Source of the DNA: JAZDKP01 sp043802925
GTDB taxonomy: Bacteria > Fibrobacterota > OXYB2-FULL-49-7 > JAEUSG01
Assembly: GCA_043802925.1 (NCBI GenBank)
Contig: JAZDKP010000271.1
Span: 1 to 28,856 of the forward strand
DNA length: 28,856 nt
Direction of reading: 5' to 3'
Below, piece by piece: positions 1 through 8,029 of this stretch. The notes beneath the pieces are model-generated. The model worked only from the letters and a program-made list of their open reading frames with translations. It was not told where the DNA came from and did no database searches. The translations under genes were made by a program, and so were the position numbers. The stretch's first letter is position 1, and the number at the start of each line of letters is the position of its first letter.

Positions 1-629
1 TCACCGTCCAGGAGCGTGAAGCGGATGAGAAGCCCGCGGTTGATGTAGTCAATACGGCCTCGGCGCGCAAACGTAAGCGCGGTGGCGCCCTGCTCCTCCT
101 GGTAGATTTTGATGCCGTACATGTCGCCGGTCAGCGGGTCCACGCGATCCACGATGATCCGGTAACCTTTGAAGTCATCAATGATGAAACCTTCGCGGAT
201 GAGGGCCGCCGGCCGTTTCTGGGCGATGTCGAGGTACATCATGGCTGCGCGGTGGTTGGCCTCAGGAAGGATGCGGTTGTTAAAGTAGGTCAGCCCGGCC
301 GCCAGCAAAAGGGAGGCTGCGAACGCCGGGAAGATGAGCGTGACAATGTGTACGCCCGCGGACTTGAGCGCAATGATTTCGTTGTCCGCGGAAAGGCGGC
401 CGTAGGCCATCAGCGAAGCCACCAGCACGGCCATGGGCACGGAAAGCGCCACGATCCAACCCAGGTTCAGGATAAAGATTTCAAGGACCGTAAAGACGTT
501 CAGCCCCTTGCTGAAGATGCTGTCGATCATTTCCAGTACAAATTCCATGACAAAGAGAAATGTCACCACGCCGAATGAATAAACGAAGGGTGCGATGTGC
601 TCCTTGAGGATATAGCGGTAAAGAATCAT
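1..629 (-). CDS. LptF/LptG family permease, partial (3' end outside window)
   Basis: This is the N-terminal part (about 209 residues) of a YjgP/YjgQ-type permease. In the known family, LptF and LptG form the inner-membrane part of the LptB2FG exporter, which extracts lipopolysaccharide and passes it to the periplasmic bridge. The protein starts MILYRYILKEHIAPF. A first membrane helix follows at about residues 12-35, then a second and third helix separated by the family hallmark MAYGRLSADNEIIALKSAG. The periplasmic beta-jellyroll domain begins after about residue 115. The gene runs off the window at base 1, so the C-terminal helices are not visible. I cannot tell LptF from LptG. The start has no Shine-Dalgarno sequence. 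A promoter-like pair lies immediately upstream and would give an almost leaderless mRNA. The gene diverges from the ferredoxin gene. Confidence 0.9.
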   Translation of the reverse strand, partial: MILYRYILKEHIAPFVYSFGVVTFLFVMEFVLEMIDSIFSKGLNVFTVLEIFILNLGWIVALSVPMAVLVASLMAYGRLSADNEIIALKSAGVHIVTLIFPAFAASLLLAAGLTYFNNRILPEANHRAAMMYLDIAQKRPAALIREGFIIDDFKGYRIIVDRVDPLTGDMYGIKIYQEEQGATALTFARRGRIDYINRGLLIRFTLLDG

Positions 630-638
630 GCCGTGAGA

Positions 639-668
639 AATATAGAATATGGGGTTCGGGGGTATCAA
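639..668 (-). promoter_or_regulatory. Putative promoter of the LptF/LptG-type gene
   Basis: Read on the minus strand, TTGATA (668-663) and TATATT (644-639) are separated by 18 bases. The -10 element ends only 9 bases before the ATG at 629, so a transcript started here would have a leader of only a few bases. This agrees with the lack of a ribosome-binding site. It is a sequence match by eye only. Confidence 0.4.
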
Positions 669-771
669 CCGACGATGTGATCTGAAAAACTCGAATTTCA
701 GCACCCTCATCCCCTCTTTATTTTAAAGGATATTCCTGAAGAATTTATCTATATTAATAATCTGCAATCCC

Positions 772-963
772 ATGAAAAAACAAACCCTCCGCTTTGACGC
801 TTCAAAATGTGACTACTGCGGCTCCTGCGTGGCCGTATGCAAACCCGACGCGCTCCTTCTGCTCGAAAACGCCATGCAAATCGACCTTGAACGCTGCACG
901 GCCTGCGGCCGCTGCACCATCATCTGCCCCTTCCGCGCGCTCACGCTGGAGGCGGAAAAATGA
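772..963 (+). CDS. Small 2x[4Fe-4S] ferredoxin
   Basis: This 63-residue protein is almost entirely two ferredoxin cluster motifs. The first is C13-x2-C16-x2-C19-x3-C23 and the second is C42-x2-C45-x2-C48-x3-C52-P. It should carry two [4Fe-4S] clusters and shuttle low-potential electrons in the cytoplasm. Its stop overlaps the start of the next gene, a geranylgeranyl-reductase-type flavoprotein, by four bases (ATGA), so the two are translationally coupled. The simplest reading is that this ferredoxin is the dedicated electron donor of that reductase; this is inferred from gene order. There is no clear Shine-Dalgarno before the ATG. AT-rich -10-like sequence lies at about 750-761. Confidence 0.93.
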   Translation: MKKQTLRFDASKCDYCGSCVAVCKPDALLLLENAMQIDLERCTACGRCTIICPFRALTLEAEK

Positions 964-2147
964 AGCTCCCCGTGCGCGATGCGTACGACATCGTCATTGT
1001 GGGCGGCGGCCCGGCCGGCGCCATGGCCGCCAAAACAGCGGCCGAACAGGGCGTCTCGGTGCTCATGCTCGAAAAGGACAAGGAAATAGGCCTGCCGGTG
1101 CGCTGCGGCGAGCTGGTCGGTAAAAGAGGGCTGACGCTCGCCATCAACCCGGACCCGGCCTGGATTACCCACGAGATGCAAGGCGTCTGCTTCGTCTCCC
1201 CGACCGGCATCCGCATCAATGTGCCCTGCCCCGAACCCGCTTACATGCTCGACCGCCCGCGCATGGAAAAAGACATTGCGCACATGGCCGCAAAAAAGGG
1301 GGCGGATTTCCTGGTGCGTGCCTGCGCCGTGGACCTTGTGTTCGGTAAAACCGGGGATGTCACGGGCGTGACCTTCCTTTATTCGGGCGAGCGGGTCACG
1401 GTTCGGTCAAAAATCGTCATCGCGGCCGACGGCGTCGAGTCGCGCATGGCCAAGCTGGCAGGCATCGACTCCACGATCACCAATTTGAACGACATCGGCA
1501 TCTGCGCGCAGTACCGTGTCACCAACATCGATTCGCCCGAAGGTTTCCCGGAGCTCCATTTCGGGAAAAACATTGTGCCCGACTGTTACGCCTGGATGTT
1601 CCCCAAGGGCGACGGCACCTTCAACCTCGGCCTCGGCATCCGCGCGTCCTCCGCCAAAGACGAATCCCCGGTCCAGTTACTCAACAAATTCATCCGCCTG
1701 CGCTATCCCACGGCGCGCCCCCTGGGCCTCACCGTGGGCGCGGTGCCGCTGGGCCTCTACCTTTCGCGGCTGGTGTGCAACGGCTTCATGGTGGTGGGTG
1801 ATGCGGCGCGCATGGCCAACTGCCTCGACGGCGGGGGCATCACCTATGCCATGAACGCGGCCAAAATAGCGGCCGCCGTGGCCGCGGAGGCAATCAAGGC
1901 CGGTGATGTGTCCGCGAAAAAGCTGTCGCTGTACGAAAAACGGTGGAAGGGCGGCATCGGCAAACAGCAGGAACGCACCTACAAACTCAAAGATGCGGTG
2001 CTCAAGGTCAAAGACAGCACCATCGAAAGCGCGGCCCAGGCACTCCAGAAACGCGACCCCGCCAAGCTCAAGTACCTCGACATCGTCAAGGCCACGGTCA
2101 AAAACCAGCCCTCCCTTATTTTCGAAGCCGCCCGTCTTTTCAAATAA
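960..2147 (+). CDS. Geranylgeranyl reductase family FAD-dependent oxidoreductase
   Basis: This 395-residue flavoprotein belongs to the geranylgeranyl reductase (GGR) family, which saturates double bonds of polyprenyl chains on lipids, quinones or chlorophyll precursors. The N-terminal dinucleotide-binding motif is GGGPAG (residues 15-20). It is followed by the family motif PVRCGE (46-51), whose C49 matches a conserved family cysteine. The motif YAWMFPKGDGTFNLGLG matches the GGR substrate-pocket signature. VGDAARMANCLDGGGITYAM is the second FAD-binding stretch. Length is normal for the family. The substrate cannot be read from sequence; a menaquinone side chain or another polyprenyl lipid is plausible. 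It overlaps the ferredoxin gene by 4 bases and is followed 8 bases later by a thioredoxin gene. This suggests one redox operon with reduction driven by ferredoxin rather than NAD(P)H, which is an inference. Confidence 0.88.
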   Translation: MKLPVRDAYDIVIVGGGPAGAMAAKTAAEQGVSVLMLEKDKEIGLPVRCGELVGKRGLTLAINPDPAWITHEMQGVCFVSPTGIRINVPCPEPAYMLDRPRMEKDIAHMAAKKGADFLVRACAVDLVFGKTGDVTGVTFLYSGERVTVRSKIVIAADGVESRMAKLAGIDSTITNLNDIGICAQYRVTNIDSPEGFPELHFGKNIVPDCYAWMFPKGDGTFNLGLGIRASSAKDESPVQLLNKFIRLRYPTARPLGLTVGAVPLGLYLSRLVCNGFMVVGDAARMANCLDGGGITYAMNAAKIAAAVAAEAIKAGDVSAKKLSLYEKRWKGGIGKQQERTYKLKDAVLKVKDSTIESAAQALQKRDPAKLKYLDIVKATVKNQPSLIFEAARLFK

Positions 2148-2155
2148 TCGAAGCC

Positions 2156-2596
2156 ATGAAAAACAGGGATAATATCATCCTCGTCACGGCCGGAGTCTTT
2201 GCGACCGCAGCCATGATTTTTCTTTTCACCGCCCGTGGGCCTGGAAAGGCCTCCGGGACCGCACCGTCGCCCGGCATCCAGCATGTCTCCAACTACAATT
2301 TCGACGACGTGGTGCTCAAGGCCGACAAACCGGTGCTCGTGGACTTCTGGGCCGAATGGTGCCCGCCCTGCCGTCAGCTTGCACCGGTCATCAGCGGCAT
2401 CGCATCCGAACTGTCAGGAAAGGTTATTGTGGTCAAAGTCGATGTGGACGAAGCCAAGTCAACCGCCGCGCGTTTTGACGTCGAGGTGCTGCCCACACTC
2501 GTCCTTTTTCGGGGCGGCAAGGAACTCGAACGCACCCGCGGCCTTATTCCCCGCGATTCCATCCTGTCGCTGCTGAAAAAACACGGGGCGCGGTAA
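2156..2596 (+). CDS. Membrane-anchored thioredoxin-fold protein (WCPPC)
   Basis: The protein has 146 residues. A single hydrophobic segment at about residues 7-25, preceded by K2 and R4, should anchor it with the C-terminus outside the cytoplasm. A linker to about residue 40 leads into a complete thioredoxin domain. The active site is W68-C-P-P-C72, whereas classic thioredoxins have CGPC. The cis-proline is P113 in VLPTL. The CPPC dipeptide differs from both thioredoxin and the disulfide oxidase DsbA (CPHC), so the redox direction is uncertain; thiol reduction on the periplasmic side is most likely. The open frame extends upstream into the reductase gene, but the ATG at 2156, 8 bases after that gene's stop, gives a proper N-terminal anchor and is the chosen start. 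It is the last gene of the ferredoxin-reductase operon. Confidence 0.88.
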   Translation: MKNRDNIILVTAGVFATAAMIFLFTARGPGKASGTAPSPGIQHVSNYNFDDVVLKADKPVLVDFWAEWCPPCRQLAPVISGIASELSGKVIVVKVDVDEAKSTAARFDVEVLPTLVLFRGGKELERTRGLIPRDSILSLLKKHGAR

Positions 2597-2755
2597 CACC
2601 TCACCCCCTTTCCCCCTCTCCTAAAGGAGAGGGGGTCGATTCCAGTCAAATTCTTTTACAAATATAAAACAACTCATCCGTCTTGACACTATTATATACT
2701 TTTACGAAAAAAGAGCCCCCCTCTCCGCGTCTGGGTGGAGAGGGGGGTGAGGTGT
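2596..2755. repeat. 160-bp palindromic element with 13-bp terminal inverted repeats; likely two-way terminator
   Basis: The ends are exact inverted copies: acacctcaccccc at 2596-2608 and its reverse complement at 2743-2755. Inside lie two strong hairpins: an 11-bp C/T-rich stem at 2612-2622 pairing with 2625-2635, and another 11-bp stem at 2716-2726 pairing with 2737-2747. The core between them is AT-rich. There is no room for a gene. The element starts on the stop codon of the thioredoxin gene and ends one base before the stop codon of the convergent gene at 2757. It is well placed to end transcription from both sides. The structure resembles a small non-autonomous palindromic element. Confidence 0.75.
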
Positions 2756-2756
2756 C

Positions 2757-3842
2757 TTACAGATTATTAAACCCGAGGCCTATACCGACGAAATAGGACG
2801 TGGTCTCGCCAAAAGTGGCATCCGCAAAAATATCGAAGATGAGAAGCGAAACGCGCGCGCCCACCTGGGCCTTGAAGAAGTTGTCACCTTCATCCTCGAG
2901 TTTGACCTTGGTGCCCGACAGTCCTGGGGTACCCTCCGGAACCGTATAATCGAGCGTCATGGTCGAGCTTTCGATACCGATACCGCCGTAGAGGCCGAGG
3001 CCGAGAAGGAACTTAAAATCAGCGGACGCGTTGACCATGGCGGTCCAGTTATTGAGCTTCATGATGTCAAACAGGTTGATATTATTGAACGCGTACATGG
3101 CCGAGGTATGGAGCAGGGGTAGATTGTTGACGACTGGTACCCACTGGGTGAACTCATACTGCGCCTTGAGGCCGAACTGTCCGATTTTTCCCATGTTCGG
3201 GATCTTAATCGGGGGCAGGAAGCGGAGACCGAGCTGGAGCTTGAAGGGCAGACCGAGGTTGAGGCCGACAACTGGCGGGACACCGGGAAGGTAATCCATG
3301 TCCAATCCGCCGGGCAGGGCGAAAACCGTATCATTGAGAGTGCTGCTCATGGCGGCCCAGGCCGTCCGAATGGCTAGCGTGGAATTCGTATCCAATGTTG
3401 TGGCGTTGCTGACAACCAGTTGCCGCATTGTATATGCTGTGGGCTCCTTTTTCCCGACAGCGGTGGGTGCGGTCACGGGACCAATATCCAGAGTGGACTT
3501 GCCAACAATGCTTTTAAGAGCAGTCGCCTGCGTGGGATCGCTGAAACAGTTGTCAATCTGCACAGAACCCGCAAACTGGTAGGTCTTGAGGCCCGCATCC
3601 ACCACGGAAATGCCTTCGCCGAAGTAGATTTGCAGGCCTGCCGGCATTTTAAACAGGGTATAGCTTTTGGACGAATTGTACCATCCGCTGTTCATTGTAA
3701 CACCGATACTGTTGGTCAGCGGGTGAATGTAATTGATAGCATTATCACCGACAAGTTTCTGGATGTCTGCGGCCATGTCGGCCTGGGCGACCGGAACCAG
3801 CGCAACCAGCGCGAGGGCAGCAAGAACGAACAGTTTTTTCAT
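2757..3842 (-). CDS. Secreted, probably outer-membrane beta-barrel protein of unknown function
   Basis: The protein has 361 residues. A clear signal peptide (MKKLFVLAALALVALVPVAQA, cut after A21) shows export. The mature part lacks long hydrophobic helices. Its second half alternates polar and hydrophobic residues in short glycine-rich strands (for example GLKAQYEFTQWVP and FVGIGLGFNNL), as in outer-membrane barrels. It loosely resembles the DUF6588-type proteins of Gram-negative bacteria, but I cannot verify that. No catalytic motif is visible. The start is secure: AAGGAGG at 3857-3851 lies 8 bases before the ATG. A near-consensus promoter lies just upstream, so it is probably an independent and well-expressed unit even though nifU ends only 84 bases before it on the same strand. 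Confidence 0.75.
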   Translation of the reverse strand: MKKLFVLAALALVALVPVAQADMAADIQKLVGDNAINYIHPLTNSIGVTMNSGWYNSSKSYTLFKMPAGLQIYFGEGISVVDAGLKTYQFAGSVQIDNCFSDPTQATALKSIVGKSTLDIGPVTAPTAVGKKEPTAYTMRQLVVSNATTLDTNSTLAIRTAWAAMSSTLNDTVFALPGGLDMDYLPGVPPVVGLNLGLPFKLQLGLRFLPPIKIPNMGKIGQFGLKAQYEFTQWVPVVNNLPLLHTSAMYAFNNINLFDIMKLNNWTAMVNASADFKFLLGLGLYGGIGIESSTMTLDYTVPEGTPGLSGTKVKLEDEGDNFFKAQVGARVSLLIFDIFADATFGETTSYFVGIGLGFNNL

Positions 3843-3882
3843 GACGCGAGCCTCCTTTTAAATGGTAATATCGTTTTATAGA

Positions 3883-3912
3883 ATAATATCCAATCGGGGC
3901 CATGAATGTCAA
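3883..3912 (-). promoter_or_regulatory. Strong sigma70-type promoter of the barrel-protein gene
   Basis: On the minus strand there is a perfect -35 box, TTGACA (3912-3907), an 18-base spacer and a -10 box TATTAT (3888-3883). The start codon at 3842 follows after a leader of about 35 bases that contains AAGGAGG. This is the best promoter match I found in the window. Confidence 0.65.
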
Positions 3913-3926
3913 GATTAAGATGACAG

Positions 3927-4883
3927 CTATTCCCGGTACGGCCGCACCGTAAGCCCTGCGTCCACCTTTTCCTTCAACGTGGCCTCCACAAACTGGAGCG
4001 TGCCGCGGCCCGCGCTGGCGCAACCCGCGCAGGCGCCGGTGTACTGGATAAAAAGCAGGTTTCCCTGAAGGTCCATAATCTCCAGGCCGCCCGCGTCCGA
4101 GGCCAGGCTGGGCCGCACATGTTCATCGAGCGCCCGTTCGAGCACCTTCAACTTCTGCGGCACGGTCATGTCAGCAAAGCGTTTTTCCATGGGTATTACC
4201 TCCCGGGCGGTCTGCTTCTTCCGGAGAATTTCGTCGAGGATGTCAACCAGGTAGACGTTCTTTTCCTCATGCCCGCCGGGCCGGATGCAGGAGCCGCAAT
4301 ACGTGCCGGCGCCCGTGGCCTCCATGACCTCCTCAACCGTTTTCAGCCCCTGGAAGGTAATGGCGTCTTCAATCTGCTTGCGCGTGATGCGGCCGCAGTG
4401 GCAGACGATTTCCTTTTCTTCGAACTCTTTAATGTCCACGTTTTTATAACTGGCCACGGCCTTTTTGATGACATCATAGGCCATGACGCTGCAGTGCATT
4501 TTCTGGCCCGGCACACTGGGCGTTTCCGGGTTGTCGCGAAGGGAGCGTTCAACATCGAGGTTGGTGATCTTAAGCACCTGGTCCGCGGTCTTGCCCACGC
4601 AGAGTTCAGCCATCATGTCCGAGGCCGCGATGGCCGTGCCGCAGCCGAAGCTTTTGAACCGCGCGTCACGGATGACGTGCGAAACCGGGTCCACAAGCAG
4701 AAAGAGTTCCACCGCGTCGCCGCACGACTCGCTGCCGTGCAGCACATCCACCAGCTTGAGGCCACGTTTTGTGGCATCCTCTTCGGTAAACACACCAAAA
4801 TGTTTGGGCGCATTCATGCGCTCCCGTACCTTTTCGGAGTAGCTGTCCCAGAGTCCGCGTCCTATCAAGGCTTCTTTACCCAT
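3927..4883 (-). CDS. nifU: NifU-type Fe-S cluster scaffold, three-domain form
   Basis: The protein has 318 residues, close to the length of full NifU from diazotrophs. Domain 1 is an IscU-like scaffold with three cluster ligands, C54 (SESCGD), C81 (FGCGTA) and C131 (MHCSVM). Domain 2 is a BFD-like [2Fe-2S] domain with C161-x-C163 and C196-x2-C199. Domain 3 is the C-terminal NifU scaffold with C285-A-G-C288. It assembles Fe-S clusters from sulfur supplied by the cysteine desulfurase encoded just upstream, with a 9-base gap, and hands them to target proteins. No nitrogenase gene is present, so this is probably the cell's general Fe-S assembly pair, as in some epsilonproteobacteria. AAGGAAA precedes the ATG. 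All ligands are intact. Confidence 0.95.
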   Translation of the reverse strand: MGKEALIGRGLWDSYSEKVRERMNAPKHFGVFTEEDATKRGLKLVDVLHGSESCGDAVELFLLVDPVSHVIRDARFKSFGCGTAIAASDMMAELCVGKTADQVLKITNLDVERSLRDNPETPSVPGQKMHCSVMAYDVIKKAVASYKNVDIKEFEEKEIVCHCGRITRKQIEDAITFQGLKTVEEVMEATGAGTYCGSCIRPGGHEEKNVYLVDILDEILRKKQTAREVIPMEKRFADMTVPQKLKVLERALDEHVRPSLASDAGGLEIMDLQGNLLFIQYTGACAGCASAGRGTLQFVEATLKEKVDAGLTVRPYRE

Positions 4884-4892
4884 GGCGTTTCC

Positions 4893-6059
4893 TTATTTGT
4901 AGGCGATGGAGATGCTACGCAGCCGCGCGATGCACTTTTTTATAATGTCGAGGGCCGTATCGATTTCAGCGTCCGTGGTATAGCGCGAAAGTGAAAAACG
5001 GAGTGCGGAATGGGCCAGCGCGGCCGGAAGCCCCATGGACTGGAGCACGTAGGAGGCCTTTTCATCGCCCGAAGCGCAGGCCGAGCCCGTGGAGGCCGCG
5101 ATGCCGTTTTCGTTGAGGTCCCAGAGCACCGCCTCCCCTTCGACTCCCTTAAAGACCATGCTGGTGGTATTGGGCGTGCGCTGCGTCCGGGAGCCGTTCA
5201 CCAATATATCCGGGAGGTCGCGGAGGAGCGTATTCTCAAACCGGTCCCGCAGGGTCTTCACCTTTGTCTGCTCGAAGACGACCCCTTCTTTGGCCATACG
5301 CGCCGCCACGCCCAGGCCCACGATGCCGGGCATGTTATGGGTGCCGCCGCGCAAACCACCCATCTGCTCGCCGCCGTACAGCAGCGGGGGCAAATTGACG
5401 CCGGAGCGGATAAAAAGAGCGCCCACACCTTTGGGCGCGTGGAACTTGTGGCCCGAATAGGCAAGAAAGTCGATGGCGCGGGATTTGACCGAGACCGTCA
5501 CCTTGCCCAGCGCCTGCGTGGCGTCCGTGTGAAAAAGCACGCCGTGGGATTTGACAATCTGCGCAATTTCGTCAATGGGAAAGAGGACGCCGGTCTCGTT
5601 GTTGGCCCACATGATTGAAACAAGCGCGGTTTTATCGGTCAGCGCCGCCTTGACGCGCTCCGCAGTGACAAACCCTTCGGGGTTGACCGGCAGGTAGGTG
5701 ACCTCCACACCCAGGGTCTGCAGGAACTTGCAGGCATTACGCACCGAAGGATGCTCCACCTCGGTGGTAACGATATGATTCTTGCCCGTAGGGCGGATGA
5801 CGCTGTAATAGACGCCCATGAGCACGGTGTTGTTCCCCTCGGTGCCGCAGGAATTGACCACAATACTGTCCTTGTCGTCCGCGCCAATGAGGTCGTAGAG
5901 GCTGTCGAGCGCGTTCGCGAGGTGCGCGCGGGTCTCGGCGCCGTAGCGGTGGAGGCTGGAAGGGTTGCCGTAGAGTTCATCAAGGAACGGCAGCAGGGCC
6001 GCCTTGACTTCAGGGGCCACAAGGGTGGTTGCATTATTATCGAGGTAAATTCGTTCCAT
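4893..6059 (-). CDS. nifS: Cysteine desulfurase NifS
   Basis: This 388-residue enzyme is a pyridoxal-phosphate-dependent class V aminotransferase-fold protein. It removes sulfur from L-cysteine, giving alanine and a persulfide on its own cysteine. The start MERIYLDNNATT is typical. The PLP lysine is K205 in SGHKFHAPKG. The catalytic cysteine is C328 in STGSACASG, close to C325 of Azotobacter NifS. The PLP-ring histidine is in TEVEHPSV (about H103). Length is standard. It is the first gene of a nifS-nifU pair. There is no Shine-Dalgarno before the ATG; a -10-like TTATTT ends 9 bases upstream. The symporter gene ends 48 bases further upstream on the same strand, so read-through is possible. Confidence 0.95.
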   Translation of the reverse strand: MERIYLDNNATTLVAPEVKAALLPFLDELYGNPSSLHRYGAETRAHLANALDSLYDLIGADDKDSIVVNSCGTEGNNTVLMGVYYSVIRPTGKNHIVTTEVEHPSVRNACKFLQTLGVEVTYLPVNPEGFVTAERVKAALTDKTALVSIMWANNETGVLFPIDEIAQIVKSHGVLFHTDATQALGKVTVSVKSRAIDFLAYSGHKFHAPKGVGALFIRSGVNLPPLLYGGEQMGGLRGGTHNMPGIVGLGVAARMAKEGVVFEQTKVKTLRDRFENTLLRDLPDILVNGSRTQRTPNTTSMVFKGVEGEAVLWDLNENGIAASTGSACASGDEKASYVLQSMGLPAALAHSALRFSLSRYTTDAEIDTALDIIKKCIARLRSISIAYK

Positions 6060-6068
6060 AAATATAAA

Positions 6069-6097
6069 AAATAACTATCCCGTTAAGGGGTTATCAA
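6069..6097 (-). promoter_or_regulatory. Putative promoter of nifS-nifU
   Basis: On the minus strand TTGATA (6097-6092) is followed after 17 bases by TTATTT (6074-6069), 9 bases before the nifS ATG. The same block CGGTTGATA followed by a run of C occurs upstream of the LptF/LptG gene at about 661-671, in the same geometry. The -10 box is a weak match. Confidence 0.35.
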
Positions 6098-6107
6098 CCG
6101 ATTACAT

Positions 6108-7925
6108 TTACAACAGTCCATGCCGCGTGATGCGCCGGTACAGCAGAACACCCGAAACGAGCGCGATTGCGGCCGTGAGCCCGCCTACAAGCCACTGATG
6201 GAACAGCAACTTTCCGATGGAAACAAGTGTGGCGTACAGCCAGATCACGCAGGTTCCCCAGGCCAGAAACTCCTGTCGGAGGCTCACATGCTCGGTCTCA
6301 ATCCCCGCGGTTTTCGCCACAAAGGCCCAGCCCGGGCTTGCCACGCGCGCCTTGCGATAAAAGCCCACAACCTTTTCCGACGGCGTCTTTGCGCCGCTTA
6401 CCAGCACCACGCCTATCCACAGGGCCAAAACCAGCGTCATGGCAATAACGACCCGCACGGCGAAAAAGTCCGGGTCCACGGTTTCCGGAGTGATGAGACC
6501 CATCCGCAGACAGACGGCCGTTAACCACCGCTCCGCAAGCGTGGAGTTTAGAAACACCGTCAGTCCCGCGGAACCGAGCATGGCCGCGATTTCGGCCTTG
6601 GCATTGACACGCCACCAGAACCAGCGCGCAATCATGACCGTCCCGAGTCCCGCGGCATAGATGCCGAGGAAACGATAGACCTCCTCGATGCCCTTGAGCC
6701 GCACGCAGATGGACCCCGCCACCAGCATAAGCAGCAGCATGCCCAGCTGGGCGGCCTTGACGTAATGCTTCTGCGACCGTCCCTTTACAAGGTAGGGCTG
6801 GTAGATGTCATTAACAAGATAAGAGACGCCAAGGTGCAGGTGCGTGCTCACGGTGCTCATGTAGGCGGCCATGAGCGCGGAAACCATAAGGCCTTTGAGG
6901 CCAATGGGCATGAACAGGGCCACCATGGCCGGAAACGCGGTTTCGGCCGCGGGACCGGTCAGGTTCGGGAAATAGATGAGCGACACGAGCCCCACGATGA
7001 CCCAGGGCCACGGCCGGATGACAAAGTGCGCAACATTGAACCAGAGAAAAGCCTTGGCCGCCTCGGTCTCGTTTTTTGTTGAGAGAATGCGCTGGACGAC
7101 GTAGCTCCCGCTCGGCACCGCGTTCCACCAGAAGATGCCCATATAAACGAAGAAGGTGAAGGTGAGCAGGTCAAAGGTCTTGAACGATGGAAAGAAGGAA
7201 AGCAACTGCGGCTTGAACCCCGGCGCAGCCGAGATATTGGCGATGAAACCGGGGCCTTTGGAGGCGTCGACATAGACCAGGATTGCAAGCACGATGCAGC
7301 CGAAGATGGCCAGCATGAACTGGAAGACGTCGGTATACACCACGCCGTAAAGGCCGGACATCATGGTGTAAAGCAGCGTGAACAGGGAGAGCACGAGGAG
7401 GATAAGGACCGGCCACGAGACCGGACCGAGGAGCGGCAGGGCCACGGGCGCAACGCCCGAGAGCCCGAGCACCGTGGTGGTGATCTTGACCATGCCGAGC
7501 GTCACCGACGCCACGATGGTACAGTTCATGAACACGCCGTCAAAAAACGCGCGGAAGACGCGCAACGCATCCTTGGAACGGGTATCGTCGTAACGGATGT
7601 TGATGAACTCCACGTCCGTGGTCACCGCAATGCGGCGCCAGAGCCGCGCAAAGAAGAAGACCGAGGCCAGTCCGCCGATGGCCGCGGACCACCACCACCA
7701 GTTCTCGAAGATGCCGGTTTCGCGCGAGATGCGCGCCACAAAAAGCGGCGTATCGGACGAAAAGGTGGTGGCCACAATGGAGGTGCCCGCGATGAACCAG
7801 CCAAGGCTGCGGCCCGCGAGCAAGTAGTCGTCCTTGGACGCGCGCGCACGACGGGTGAAGTAGAGGCCGATGGCCACGGAGATGACGAGGTAAACAGCAA
7901 CCACAGACCAGTCAAGAAAGGCCAT
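6108..7925 (-). CDS. Sodium:solute symporter (SSS family)
   Basis: This polytopic membrane protein has 605 residues and about 13-15 hydrophobic segments. It matches the solute:sodium symporter family (TC 2.A.21), whose members have the LeuT fold and use the sodium gradient to import sugars, amino acids, vitamins or organic acids. Supporting features are the first helix (WSVVAVYLVISVAIGLYF), a second helix with LAGRSLGWFIAGTS, and the family-typical GLYGVVYTDVFQFMLAIFG. The substrate cannot be predicted. I chose the ATG at 7925 over an in-frame ATG at 7952 because AAAAGGAGC lies just before 7925 and the protein then begins directly at helix 1. Pgi lies upstream on the same strand, 104 bases away, so a sugar substrate is possible but unproven. 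Confidence 0.88.
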   Translation of the reverse strand: MAFLDWSVVAVYLVISVAIGLYFTRRARASKDDYLLAGRSLGWFIAGTSIVATTFSSDTPLFVARISRETGIFENWWWWSAAIGGLASVFFFARLWRRIAVTTDVEFINIRYDDTRSKDALRVFRAFFDGVFMNCTIVASVTLGMVKITTTVLGLSGVAPVALPLLGPVSWPVLILLVLSLFTLLYTMMSGLYGVVYTDVFQFMLAIFGCIVLAILVYVDASKGPGFIANISAAPGFKPQLLSFFPSFKTFDLLTFTFFVYMGIFWWNAVPSGSYVVQRILSTKNETEAAKAFLWFNVAHFVIRPWPWVIVGLVSLIYFPNLTGPAAETAFPAMVALFMPIGLKGLMVSALMAAYMSTVSTHLHLGVSYLVNDIYQPYLVKGRSQKHYVKAAQLGMLLLMLVAGSICVRLKGIEEVYRFLGIYAAGLGTVMIARWFWWRVNAKAEIAAMLGSAGLTVFLNSTLAERWLTAVCLRMGLITPETVDPDFFAVRVVIAMTLVLALWIGVVLVSGAKTPSEKVVGFYRKARVASPGWAFVAKTAGIETEHVSLRQEFLAWGTCVIWLYATLVSIGKLLFHQWLVGGLTAAIALVSGVLLYRRITRHGLL

Positions 7926-8029
7926 GTGCGCTCCTTTTAATATATAAGCCAACCGCCCAGTTCTTTGTTGGAGACCGGAACCTTAAAATACGATGCAGAC
8001 CTGAAGAAGGACGACCTTCACCGCAGGCC

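Noticed and set aside
4119..4994. Open frame of 291 codons on the plus strand
   Set aside because: It is antisense to nifU, has no recognisable domain and has the composition of a shadow frame.
3927..6059. Evidence for nitrogen fixation
   Set aside because: NifS and NifU alone do not show it, and no nitrogenase or cofactor gene is present in the window.
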